DNA of 64,000 bases from Solirubrobacter pauli (GTDB taxonomy: Bacteria; Actinomycetota; Thermoleophilia; Solirubrobacterales; Solirubrobacteraceae), in the NCBI RefSeq assembly GCF_003633755.1, contig NZ_RBIL01000001.1, positions 2,589,426 to 2,653,425 on the forward strand. The letters are read 5' to 3'. Position 1 is the stretch's first letter. Each line of letters begins with the position of its first letter. The notes under the pieces are model-generated. The model saw only the letters and a program-made list of their open reading frames with translations, was not told the DNA's origin and did no database searches. Positions 14,871 to 22,765 of this stretch are shown in pieces. The translations under genes were made by a program, and so were the position numbers.

Positions 14871-15734
14871 TCAGGGCAACCCGTGTTCGAGCGCGCCCTT
14901 CACGGACGCGTCCAGCGCGTTCAGCCGGTACAGGGCCAGCGCCTCCGCCGACCCGAAGCGCCGCCCCGGCGCCGTGTCCGCCCCGTGGTGCGTCAACACG
15001 CAGTGCAGCAGCGGCAACCGCCGCTCGTCCGGCAGCGGATAGGCCGCCAGCAGCTGCTGGCCCAGGACCACGTGCCCGAGCAGGCGGCCCTCGTCGCTCA
15101 GGCCGATCTCGGCGCCGTAGGTGAACTCGCGCGTCTTGCCGAGGTCGTGGACCAGGGCCGCGGTGATCAGCAGGTCGGAGTTCAGGCGCGGGTGGAGCTG
15201 GCAGGCCTCCAGGGCGAGCGTCCCGACCGCGACCGTGTGTTCGAGCAACCCGCCGAGGTAGGCGTGGTGCCCCGACCGCGTGCACGGTGCGCGGCGCCAC
15301 TGCACGCGGAGGTTCGCGTCGCCCAGGACGGCGTCGAGGAAGCCGCGGTACGCTGGGTCGTGGACCTCGCGCGCGAGGTGCTCGAGGAAGCCGTCGAGCT
15401 CGTCGAGGTCGCGGTAGGCGACGGGCAGGAACGCGGCCGGGTCCGACGACTCGACCTTCATGATCGCGCGGACCTCGAGCTGGAGCTCGTCGCGGAAGCG
15501 CTCGACGCGGCCGGCCACGCGGACGAGGTCGCCCTTCTCGAAGCGGCCGGCGAGGACGTCGGCGTCGCGGAAGGCGCGGCCGGGGATCGCGCCGGTCTTG
15601 TCGCGGAACTCGAGCGCGAGGTAGGGGGAGCCCGAACGGGCGGTCAGGCGGTCCTTACGCGAGCAGGCGAAGACCGCGTCGACGGCGTCTCCGGCGCGGA
15701 GCGAGGCGATCGTGGTGTCGGTCGGGGCGGTCAT
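14871..15734 (-). CDS. YhaM-like 3'-5' exoribonuclease (OB-fold plus HD domain)
   Basis: A 287-residue protein. Residues 1-95 form an OB-fold nucleic-acid-binding domain (SLRAGDAVDAVFACSRKD, then GDLVRVAGRVERF). The rest is an HD hydrolase with SGHHAYLGGLLEHT and the HD pair in AALVHDLGKT, plus HVVLGQ and LTHHG as further metal ligands. This order is that of YhaM, which trims RNA or single-stranded DNA from the 3' end. I start at the ATG at 15734 because GGAG lies nine bases before it; an ATG at 15749 in frame is weaker. It is divergent from the PAC2 gene. Confidence 0.82.
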   Translation of the reverse strand: MTAPTDTTIASLRAGDAVDAVFACSRKDRLTARSGSPYLALEFRDKTGAIPGRAFRDADVLAGRFEKGDLVRVAGRVERFRDELQLEVRAIMKVESSDPAAFLPVAYRDLDELDGFLEHLAREVHDPAYRGFLDAVLGDANLRVQWRRAPCTRSGHHAYLGGLLEHTVAVGTLALEACQLHPRLNSDLLITAALVHDLGKTREFTYGAEIGLSDEGRLLGHVVLGQQLLAAYPLPDERRLPLLHCVLTHHGADTAPGRRFGSAEALALYRLNALDASVKGALEHGLP

Positions 15735-15772
15735 CGCGAGCGGCTCCATCTTGACGCGGTACCGTGAAGTGA

Positions 15773-16648
15773 ATGCAGCCGCTGCGCTGGGAGCGCCGTC
15801 CAGATGGCCTGCGGGCCCCCGCGCTCGTGTGTGCCTTCAAGGGCTGGAACGACGCAGGCGAGTCCGCCACGTCGGCCCTGTCCTTCGTGGCCTCGAGCCT
15901 CGGCGCGGAGTCGTTCGCGCGGATCGACGCCGAGGAGTTCGTCGACTTCCAGAACACGCGCCCGACGGTGCGGCTGGTGGACGGCTCGTCGCGCGCGATC
16001 GACTGGCCCGACTACGAGCTCCACGCCGTGCGGATCCCACGCGCGCCGCGGGATCTCGTGCTGCTGTCCGGACCCGAGCCGGCGTTCCGCTGGCGCACGT
16101 TCAGCCGCGTGGTCGTCGACCTGGCCGAGGCGCTCGGCGTCCAGATGGGCGTCCTCCTGGGCGCGCTGCTGGCCGACGTGCCGCACTCGCGTCCCGTCTC
16201 GGTGACGGCCCACGCGTCCGATCCGGGCCTGGTCGAGCGGCTCGCGCTGACGCCGCCGACCTACGAGGGCCCGACCGGCATCGTCGGCGTGCTCCACCAG
16301 GCCTTCACGGACGCCGGCCTGCCCGCCGCCTCGCTGTGGGCCGCCGTGCCGCACTACGTCGCCGTCGCGCCGAACCCGAAGGGCGCGCTCGCGCTGCTGC
16401 GCCGCCTCGAGTCGCTCGTCGGCGTGACCGTCGACGCGACCGACCTCGAGGACGCGGCCACCGAGTACGAGACGCAGGTCTCCCGCGCGGTCGAGCTGGA
16501 CCCCGACGTGCAGGCCTTCGTCGAGCGCCTCGAGCGTGCCGCCGACGAGGAATCCGGCCGCCCGGACCCGGGCAGCCTCCCGTCCGGCGACGTGATCGCC
16601 CGCGAGTTCCAGCGCTTCCTCAAGCAGCGCGGCAGCGAACCAAACTAA
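15773..16648 (+). CDS. PAC2 family protein
   Basis: A 291-residue protein of the PAC2 (proteasome assembly chaperone 2) family, common in Actinobacteria with or without a proteasome. The start PALVCAFKGWNDAGESATSAL and the later LLADVPHSRPV and TGIVGVLHQAF segments are characteristic. The C-terminal quarter (ELDPDVQAFVERLERAADEE) is an acidic helix. The molecular role in bacteria is not established. No proteasome genes are near. The start is divergent from the YhaM-like gene with 38 bases between starts. Confidence 0.85.
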   Translation: MQPLRWERRPDGLRAPALVCAFKGWNDAGESATSALSFVASSLGAESFARIDAEEFVDFQNTRPTVRLVDGSSRAIDWPDYELHAVRIPRAPRDLVLLSGPEPAFRWRTFSRVVVDLAEALGVQMGVLLGALLADVPHSRPVSVTAHASDPGLVERLALTPPTYEGPTGIVGVLHQAFTDAGLPAASLWAAVPHYVAVAPNPKGALALLRRLESLVGVTVDATDLEDAATEYETQVSRAVELDPDVQAFVERLERAADEESGRPDPGSLPSGDVIAREFQRFLKQRGSEPN

Positions 16649-16650
16649 GG

Positions 16651-16662
16651 GGGGACATCCCC
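16651..16662. terminator. Short G/C hairpin between convergent genes
   Basis: GGGG-ACAT-CCCC lies 2 bases after the PAC2 stop and 31 bases from the helicase stop. The stem is short, so a terminator role is only suggested by position. Confidence 0.3.
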
Positions 16663-16692
16663 TCCGCCCCACCCCGATCATCCGACCTTAGG

Positions 16693-19600
16693 TCAACGCT
16701 CGGCCGCAGGACACGCGATCCGGTAGTCGCACATCGAGCAGGCCGACCATGACGGCGTCGGCTCGAAGCCCTGCGACTGGATGCCGTCGGCGACGGTCAT
16801 CACCGTCTCGGTGATCCAGTCGCGGTCCTGCTCGGAGCGCTCGACCGGCACCTTCTCGTCGTCGAGCACGTAGTAGTAGGCCTGGGAGGCGGCGTCGAGC
16901 TCCCACGACTCGCGTGCGCCGACCGCGTAGAGCGACAGCTGCACGTCCTCGCGCAGCTGCGCGGGCGTCTTCGGGCGACCGGTCTTGTAGTCGATCAGCT
17001 CGTAGCCGCCGTCGGGCTTGCGGTCCACGCGGTCCACGCGCCCGCGCAAGACGTGCGGGCCCATCCGGAACTGGAAGGACTTCTCGAACCACACCGGCTC
17101 GCCGTCCTCCTCCTTGAAGCGATCGTGGTAGCGCACCAGCGCGGAGGTCGCCTTCGCGCGGAACTGGCGCTCCTCCTCGGAATCCCCGAAGCCGCCGCGG
17201 CGCCAGCCGGCCTCCAGCAGGCCCAGCAGCTCCGGCAGCCCGGCGTCGGCCGCGCCGTGGTAGCGCTCGAGCACCTGGTGGACGAGGATGCCGAAGCGCT
17301 GGTTCATCGTCGGCTCGCTCGGGATCCGGAAGACCCGCGCGAACTTGTACTTGAGCGGGCACGAGCGGTAGGTCTCGATGTCCGTGGCGCTGAGCAGCAG
17401 CCCGTCGCCGCGCTGCGGCAGGAACGGCTCCAGCGACGGCTCGTTGCGCTTGGCGACGGCCCGCGCGCGGGCCTGCTCGTCGCGCTCGGCGTCCAGCAGG
17501 TACTCGTCCAGCGCGCTCGTCTGCAGGATCTCGCGCTGCTCGCTCGTCGCCGCCTGCAGCAGGCGCGCGTTGATGTCCGGCAGCGCCTCCTCGACCGACA
17601 GCTCGCCGGACCGCGTGCGCTCCAGCAGCGCGCTCAGCTTCAGCAGCTCCAGGTAGCGGACGACCGCGTGCGACACGTCGAGGTCCGTGTCGAAGCGCAG
17701 CTCGCCGAGCCGCCCGCCGACCTCCGCGACCGTCGTCAGCAGCTCGTCGCGCAGGAGCCGGAACGTCGACTGCAGCGTCTCCGCCGGCCCGAACAGCTCC
17801 TCCTCGCGCGGTTCCCACTCGCCGCCGACCGCCGCGCGCGCCTCCTCGGCGAACGGCGACGGCTGCTGGATCGCGCCCTTGTCCGTCTTTTCCGGATAGG
17901 CGAGCACGAGCCGGGAGCGCGCGCGGGTCATGGCCACGTGCAGCAGGCGCCGCATCCCCGCCGCGTGCGTCTCGCGCGACGCGCGCGGGAGCGCCTCCTT
18001 GAGCAGCGCGTCCGCGATCGGCTCGAGCGTCTGGCGCCGCGGGCCGGGCATCCGCGCGCTCATCAGCCCCAGCACGAAGACGTGCTCGAACTCGTGGCCC
18101 TTCGCGTCGTGCATCGTCATCACGCGCACGCCGCGGGCCGACTCCGCGCCCGTCGCCTCCTCCTCGCGCAGCCCCGCGTCCGCCACGGCCGCGATCGACC
18201 GCGCGAACTCGCGCGCCGTGGCCTGCGGCGCCCTGCGCACGTACGCCGCCGCGATCTCCGCGAAGCGCGCGAGGTTGCGCAGCCGCTCGACCACCTCGGT
18301 CGTCGCCGCGAACAGCAATTGCCGGCGCAGGCCGAGCCGCTCCACCAGCCGGTGCACGTACAGGTCGGGACGCGTGGTGTCGATCGCGCCCGCCGCGCTG
18401 CGGTAGAGCTTGAGGAAGACCTGGATGCGGTCGCGCGCCTCCGGCGGGATCTGCGGCGACTCCAGGGCCGCGCTGAGCGCCGCGACCATGTCCAGCTTGC
18501 GCCGCCGCGCGATCTGCGTCACGCGGGCGAGGTCGACCGCGCGCAGCTCGACCGGCGAGCGTGCCAGCGCGCGCACCACGGCGCCGGCGTCGCCCGGGTC
18601 GACGAGCAGCCGCAGCCACGCGATCAGGTCGCGGATCTCCGCGCGCTGGAAGAACGCCGCGGCGCCGGACAGGTAGTACGGCACGGCGCGCTCCTCGAAC
18701 GCGACCGCCACGGCCTGCCCCTCGGCCCGCACGGACCGCACGAGCACGCAGATGTCCTCCGGGGCGCACGTGCCGCGGGCGATCAGGCGCTCCACCTCGG
18801 CCGCGACGGCCTGCGCCTGCGCCCGCTCGGACGAGCATTGCCAGAACGCGACCTCACCCTCGGCGGCGGTGTCGGCCGCGACCAGCGTCTTGTCCAGGCG
18901 GTCCTCGATCGGCTCCACGACGGCCTGCGCCGCGCGCACGACCGAGCGCGAGGACCGCAGCGACGTGTTCAGGCGGATGACGGTCGCCAGCGGCCACTCG
19001 GCGCGGAAGTCGCGGATGTTCTTGGTCGCCGCGCCGCGGTAGCGGTGGATCGCCTGGTCGTCGTCGGCGAACGCGCTGATCCCGCCGTGCTCGGCGACGA
19101 GCAGCCGCAGCAGCAGGCCCTGGGCGAAGCTCGCGTCCTGCAGCTCGTCGACCAGCACGTGCCGGTAGCGCTTGGCGAGCCGCGTGCGGACGTGCGGCTT
19201 CTCACGCAGCAGCCGGAAGGCGTGCAGGACGAGATCGCCGGTGTCGAGCGCTCCCGCCTCGTTCAGCAGCGCGTCGTGGGCGGCGAACAGCGCCGCGAAC
19301 TCGCGCTCGCGCGCGCCGAGCGGATCCTCGGGCAGGCGCGCCGCCCAGGCCCGGTAGTCCGCGGCCGAGACCAGCTCCTCCTTGAGGTGGTCGATCCGGC
19401 GGACGATCTCCCCGAGCGTCGCCGACGGGTTCCCGCGCAGGTCGTGGTGGCGCAGCGGAAGGGCGTTGATGTGCTCCAGGAGCATCGCGAGGCGGTCGGC
19501 GGCGGCCACGGGCGTCGCGAACGGGTCCACGCCCGCCTCCAGCGCCTCGTCGCGCAGCAGCCGCGCGCACAGGCCGCTGAACGTCGTGACCGACAGCTCG

Positions 19601-19845
19601 TCGTAGGAGACGGTGAGCCGCTCCTCGATCCGCTCGCGCAGGGAGTCGGCGTCAAGGGTGAGCGCGAGCAACTCGTCCGGCGGGCGCAGCGCGGCCAGGC
19701 GCACGAACCGCTCGACGAGCGCGGTCGTCTTGCCCGTGCCGGCGCCACCGAGCACGAGGAGCGGGCCGCCGGCATGCTCGACGGCCTCGCGCTGGGCGGA
19801 GGTCGGCTCGAGCACGGCAGGCACCGCCGTAGGATAGGCCCGCAT
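16693..19845 (-). CDS. UvrD/Rep-type helicase fused to RecB-family nuclease (AdnAB-like)
   Basis: A protein of about 1050 residues that joins a superfamily 1A helicase to a PD-(D/E)XK nuclease. Helicase motifs include TSAQREAVEH (Q motif), GGAGTGKTT (motif I) and VDELQDAS (motif II). The nuclease part carries GRVDRVDRK and ELIDYKTGRPK, the catalytic Asp and Lys motifs. One Cys in YRSCPLKYKF and three in CSMCDYRIAC form the iron-sulfur staple of AdnA/AdnB, AddB and Cas4 nucleases. The probable role is DNA end resection in recombination repair. The ATG at 19845 interlocks with the divergent gene's start in CATG; GTG at 19824 or 19815 may be the real start. The frame extends further upstream but is not coding there. 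Confidence 0.88.
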   Translation of the reverse strand: MRAYPTAVPAVLEPTSAQREAVEHAGGPLLVLGGAGTGKTTALVERFVRLAALRPPDELLALTLDADSLRERIEERLTVSYDELSVTTFSGLCARLLRDEALEAGVDPFATPVAAADRLAMLLEHINALPLRHHDLRGNPSATLGEIVRRIDHLKEELVSAADYRAWAARLPEDPLGAREREFAALFAAHDALLNEAGALDTGDLVLHAFRLLREKPHVRTRLAKRYRHVLVDELQDASFAQGLLLRLLVAEHGGISAFADDDQAIHRYRGAATKNIRDFRAEWPLATVIRLNTSLRSSRSVVRAAQAVVEPIEDRLDKTLVAADTAAEGEVAFWQCSSERAQAQAVAAEVERLIARGTCAPEDICVLVRSVRAEGQAVAVAFEERAVPYYLSGAAAFFQRAEIRDLIAWLRLLVDPGDAGAVVRALARSPVELRAVDLARVTQIARRRKLDMVAALSAALESPQIPPEARDRIQVFLKLYRSAAGAIDTTRPDLYVHRLVERLGLRRQLLFAATTEVVERLRNLARFAEIAAAYVRRAPQATAREFARSIAAVADAGLREEEATGAESARGVRVMTMHDAKGHEFEHVFVLGLMSARMPGPRRQTLEPIADALLKEALPRASRETHAAGMRRLLHVAMTRARSRLVLAYPEKTDKGAIQQPSPFAEEARAAVGGEWEPREEELFGPAETLQSTFRLLRDELLTTVAEVGGRLGELRFDTDLDVSHAVVRYLELLKLSALLERTRSGELSVEEALPDINARLLQAATSEQREILQTSALDEYLLDAERDEQARARAVAKRNEPSLEPFLPQRGDGLLLSATDIETYRSCPLKYKFARVFRIPSEPTMNQRFGILVHQVLERYHGAADAGLPELLGLLEAGWRRGGFGDSEEERQFRAKATSALVRYHDRFKEEDGEPVWFEKSFQFRMGPHVLRGRVDRVDRKPDGGYELIDYKTGRPKTPAQLREDVQLSLYAVGARESWELDAASQAYYYVLDDEKVPVERSEQDRDWITETVMTVADGIQSQGFEPTPSWSACSMCDYRIACPAAER

Positions 19846-20686
19846 GGCCGCCGACTCAGCCCCTGACTGGCTTGGAGCGTGTCGGCGATCCGCCGACGCG
19901 ATCCGGGAGATGCTCTCCGACCGCCCGACGATCGCCGAGCGCGTGATCGAGACCGGCACCCGCGGCGAGGGCGGTGACAAGACCCTCGAGATCGACCAGG
20001 CCGCCGAGGACTTCGTCTTCGCCGAGCTGAAGAAGCTGCACGACGCGGGCGCGCGTTTCACCGCCATCAGCGAGGAGGCCGGCACCGTCGACTTCGGGTC
20101 CTCCGACGTGCTCGTGGTGATCGACCCGATCGACGGCTCGGTCAACGCGAAGCGCGGCCTGCCCCACCACGCGCTGTCCGTCGCGGTCGCCGAGGGCGCA
20201 ACCATGGCTGACGTGGTGTTCGGGTTCGTACAGGACTTCGGGCCCAACGAGGAATGGGTCGCGGCGCGCGGCGAGGGCGCGACGCTCGACGGGATCGAGC
20301 TCGACTGCTCGATCGGCGAGCGCCGGACGAGCGACGGCAAGCTCGAGGTGCTCGGCATCGAGTCGGCCGACCCGCGCTGGGTCGTGCAGTCGGCGGACGC
20401 GCTCGCCGACACCGCGCACCGGCTGCGCGCGATCGGCGCGATCGCCGTGTCACTGTGCCAGGTGGCGGCCGGCCGGTTCGACGCGATGGCGTCGCTGAAG
20501 CGCTGCCGTGCCGTCGACGCGGCCGCCGCGCAGCTGATCGTCCGCGAGGCGGGCGGGCTCGTCGAGTTCATCGCCTACGACGACCCGCTGGCCGCGCCGC
20601 TCGACCTCGAGCCGCGCTCGCCGGTGATCGCCGCGCGCACCGAGACCGGTCTCGCGGGCGTGCGCCGGGTTCCCGCCTGGCCTTAG
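19844..20686 (+). CDS. Inositol monophosphatase family protein
   Basis: A 280-residue metal-dependent phosphatase. Motifs in order are FTAISEEAG (metal-binding Glu pair), VVIDPIDGSVN (DPIDG metal loop, with Ser-Val in place of the usual Thr) and CRAVDAAAAQLIVREAGG (the C-terminal metal Asp). The family hydrolyses inositol phosphates, fructose bisphosphate, PAP or histidinol phosphate; which of these applies here is not clear. The start ATG is supported by AGGATAGG five bases upstream. The gene is divergent from the helicase and 22 bases before the zincin gene, so the two plus-strand genes may be cotranscribed. Confidence 0.85.
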   Translation: MAADSAPDWLGACRRSADAIREMLSDRPTIAERVIETGTRGEGGDKTLEIDQAAEDFVFAELKKLHDAGARFTAISEEAGTVDFGSSDVLVVIDPIDGSVNAKRGLPHHALSVAVAEGATMADVVFGFVQDFGPNEEWVAARGEGATLDGIELDCSIGERRTSDGKLEVLGIESADPRWVVQSADALADTAHRLRAIGAIAVSLCQVAAGRFDAMASLKRCRAVDAAAAQLIVREAGGLVEFIAYDDPLAAPLDLEPRSPVIAARTETGLAGVRRVPAWP

Positions 20687-20708
20687 CCTCCTCTGAGGGC
20701 GCCCTGGC

Positions 20709-21749
20709 ATGCTGGGCCAGGTGATCGACTGGAAGCTCGCCGGGACCGTGGCCCGCGGCGTCGCCAACCTGCAGCCCAGCGGCAACCCGGAGCCGTTCGA
20801 GCAGCTGGCCGCGCCGGCCGTCGAGGCCGAGCGCCTCGTCTCCGCGTACACCGGGCTGGTGGCGGCGCAGCCCGTGCCCGTCGCCGAGGCGGTCGAGCGA
20901 CCGGGCTGGATCGACGCGAACCTCGCCTCGCTGCAGACCGTGCTCACGCCCGCGACCGAGCGGCTCAACGGCAAGCTCGGCCCGCTGGGCGTCGTGGCCG
21001 GCGGCGTGATGGCGATCGAGGCGGGCGCGATCAGCGGCTTCCTCGCCGGGCGCGTGCTCGGCCAGTACGAGTTCCCGGTCCTGGAGCCGGACCGGCCCGC
21101 GCGGCTGCTGTTCGTCACGCCGAACCTGGCCCAGGCGGCGGAGTCGCTGGAGGCGGACGCCGACCAGCTCCTGCGCTGGGTCGCGCTGCACGAGATGACG
21201 CACGCGCTGCAGTTCGGCGGCGTGCCCTGGCTGCGCGAGCACCTCGCCGGGATGCTCCGCGAGCTGCTCGGCGGGCTGCAGATAAACCCGGCGTCGATGC
21301 TGCGTGTGCCCGACCTCACAGATCTGCGCGCGATGCTCGAGCGGGTCCGCGAGGACGGTCTCGCGACCGTGATGATCGGGGCCGACAAGCGCGAGACCCT
21401 GGACCGCGTGCAGGCGTTCATGGCCGTGCTCGAGGGCTACGCCGAGCACGTGATGGACGCGGTCGGCGCGGACGTGCTGGACGACCTGCCGGCGCTCCGC
21501 AGCGCGCTGTCGCGCCGGCGCCGGGACCGCTCTGGCCTGCTGAAGATCCTGGAACGGCTGATCGGTATGGACCTCAAGCTCAAGCAGTACGAGCTGGGCA
21601 AGCAGTTCTGCGACGGCGTGGTCGCCCGCGCCGGGATCGACGGCCTCAACCGGGTCTGGCTGGCGCCCGAGACCATGCCCACGTGGGCCGAGCTGAGCGA
21701 CCCGGCCGGGTGGCTCGCGCGCACCGAACGCGTCGAACCAGCGTTCTGA
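20709..21749 (+). CDS. Zinc-dependent metalloprotease-like protein (DUF2342, zincin_2)
   Basis: A 346-residue protein of the DUF2342/zincin_2 family, often annotated as coenzyme F420 biosynthesis-associated. The zinc motif is HEMTH at 161-165, in the phrase LRWVALHEMTHALQFGGVPWLREHL, and matches HExxH. The N-terminal region (VIDWKLAGTVARGVANLQPSG) and the C-terminal helix LKQYELGKQFCDGV are also typical. No signal peptide is seen, so it is probably cytosolic. Its substrate is unknown. It follows the inositol phosphatase gene by 22 bases. Confidence 0.85.
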   Translation: MLGQVIDWKLAGTVARGVANLQPSGNPEPFEQLAAPAVEAERLVSAYTGLVAAQPVPVAEAVERPGWIDANLASLQTVLTPATERLNGKLGPLGVVAGGVMAIEAGAISGFLAGRVLGQYEFPVLEPDRPARLLFVTPNLAQAAESLEADADQLLRWVALHEMTHALQFGGVPWLREHLAGMLRELLGGLQINPASMLRVPDLTDLRAMLERVREDGLATVMIGADKRETLDRVQAFMAVLEGYAEHVMDAVGADVLDDLPALRSALSRRRRDRSGLLKILERLIGMDLKLKQYELGKQFCDGVVARAGIDGLNRVWLAPETMPTWAELSDPAGWLARTERVEPAF

Positions 21750-21931
21750 TCCGCACAAACTTCTGGGTGGTTTACCGCTCGTTCACGGCTGGTATCCCAG
21801 TTAGTGCTACAAACTGAGGCACAAGTTGTAACCCGTCCAGGGCTTCGGTTTACGTACATATGTTCGGCCGCATCGAGCGAGGCGAACATAGTCTTAAGAC
21901 TCCGAGCAGGAAAGGACAGGGGATCGTCCTA
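21750..21931 (+). promoter_or_regulatory. AT-richer promoter and leader of the histone/phasin-like gene
   Basis: This 182-base gap is distinctly less GC-rich than its surroundings. It contains nested symmetric elements: ACATATGT at 21857-21864; inverted repeat TATGTTCG (21859-21866) with CGAACATA (21883-21890); the perfect palindrome AGTCTTAAGACT (21890-21901); and AGGAC/GTCCT (21913-21917, 21926-21930), which flanks the probable ribosome binding site. A weak TTGTAA/TACGTA pair could be the promoter, though its spacing is 19. Confidence 0.5.
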
Positions 21932-22555
21932 ATGGCCGAGAACACCACCTCCACTTCCACCACGACGTCGACGGCGAAGAAGCCGGCGGCTGCCAAGCGC
22001 AAGCCCGCTGCCGCCAAGCGCAAGCCCGCCGCGCGCCGCGCCACGGCCACCACGCCGTCGCGCACGACGGGTCGTCGCGTCCGCACGCAGGCCGCCAACG
22101 AGACGCGTGAGGCCGCCTCCGCGCAGGCCCGCGCCGCGCGCATCACGGCCGAGCAGGGCAAGTCGCTCGCCGAGCGCGCCGCGCTCACCTACATCGGCGC
22201 CACGCTGGAGGCGCGCGACCGCGTCGTCGGCGCCGCCACCACGATCGTCGACACCTTCGGCACGCGCAAGGCGGCCGGCCGTGAGCTGAACAAGCTCCAG
22301 GGCCGCTACGAGCGCCGCGGCGCCAAGGCCCGCAACGGCCTCGAGCGCGACGTCAAGAAGGCCCGCACGCGCCTCGAGCGCACGGTCCGCCGCAACCGCA
22401 ACGCCGTCGAGCGTGACGCCGAGCGCCGCAGCAACGTCGTCACCGAGCAGCTCGCAGGCGTCTCCTCGCGCGTCGAGGGCGTCGCCCAGGTCGGCCTCGC
22501 CACCGCCACGCGCGTGGGCACGATCGCCAGGGAGCGCGTCACGGCGCTCGTGTAG
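21932..22555 (+). CDS. Lys/Ala-rich basic protein, histone H1-like tail plus phasin-like coiled coil
   Basis: A 207-residue very basic protein. Residues 1-12 are Ser/Thr-rich, and residues 13-45 carry KKPAAAKRKPAAAKRKPAARR, like histone H1 or mycobacterial HupB tails. The rest is a long amphipathic helix region with QAARxT-type heptads, resembling phasin or apolipoprotein-like coiled coils. I chose ATG 21932 because GGACAGGGG precedes it by nine bases, while the longer frame starts inside the structured leader. It may be a nucleoid- or granule-associated protein; nothing here separates the two. The gene stands alone with a strong-looking leader, which suggests high or conditional expression. 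Confidence 0.6.
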   Translation: MAENTTSTSTTTSTAKKPAAAKRKPAAAKRKPAARRATATTPSRTTGRRVRTQAANETREAASAQARAARITAEQGKSLAERAALTYIGATLEARDRVVGAATTIVDTFGTRKAAGRELNKLQGRYERRGAKARNGLERDVKKARTRLERTVRRNRNAVERDAERRSNVVTEQLAGVSSRVEGVAQVGLATATRVGTIARERVTALV

Positions 22556-22578
22556 CACCGGTTTCCCCCGCCCGCACC

Positions 22579-22668
22579 GGAGAGGGTGCGGCCCGCGGGT
22601 AAGCCTGCCGACCTCATATCCCGTCGGCGGGACTCACTGGGTCCACCAGTGGGTGTAGCACCCTCTCC
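22579..22668 (+). ncRNA. Candidate structured RNA, three-way junction
   Basis: GGAGAGGGTGC (22579-22589) is perfectly complementary to GCACCCTCTCC (22658-22668). Inside lie two 9-bp hairpins: CCTGCCGAC (22604-22612) with GTCGGCGGG (22623-22631), and ACTCACTGG (22632-22640) with CCAGTGGGT (22646-22654). A terminator-like hairpin follows at 22677-22701. The whole could be an independent small RNA or a leader of the HTH gene at 22766. It matches no RNA class I know. The strand is taken from the following hairpin and gene. Confidence 0.5.
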
Positions 22669-22676
22669 TCCCTCAG

Positions 22677-22701
22677 CCGCCGTCCCCTTGTGGGGCGGCG
22701 G
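22677..22701 (+). terminator. Terminator-like hairpin after the structured RNA
   Basis: CCGCCG-T-CCCC pairs with GGGGCGGCGG across TTGT, giving ten base pairs with one bulged T at 22683. It is followed by TGGTGTTTA, a weak U-rich tail. Confidence 0.5.
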
Positions 22702-22721
22702 TGGTGTTTAAGGAGGACCGA

Positions 22722-22735
22722 CGATCCCTGGATGC
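22722..22735. promoter_or_regulatory. Putative operator of the HTH regulator, site 1
   Basis: CGATCC-CT-GGATGC, a near palindrome 31 bases before the HTH start codon. It matches site 2 (23615-23628) at 11 of 14 positions, including the whole CGATCC...GGAT core. Confidence 0.45.
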
Positions 22736-22765
22736 GTGGTCCGCGCGCGTCGATACTTGCGGGCG

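Noticed and set aside
17053-19866. Long plus-strand frame opposite the UvrD-RecB gene
   Set aside because: Antisense shadow; the minus strand carries all helicase motifs.
19846-20571. Upstream extension of the helicase frame
   Set aside because: It runs opposite the inositol phosphatase gene and reads as Ser/Arg-rich noise, so the helicase starts near 19845.
21855-21868. LexA/SOS box at CGTACATATGTTCG
   Set aside because: The left half differs from GAAC, and the gene is not a repair gene; kept only as part of the leader finding.
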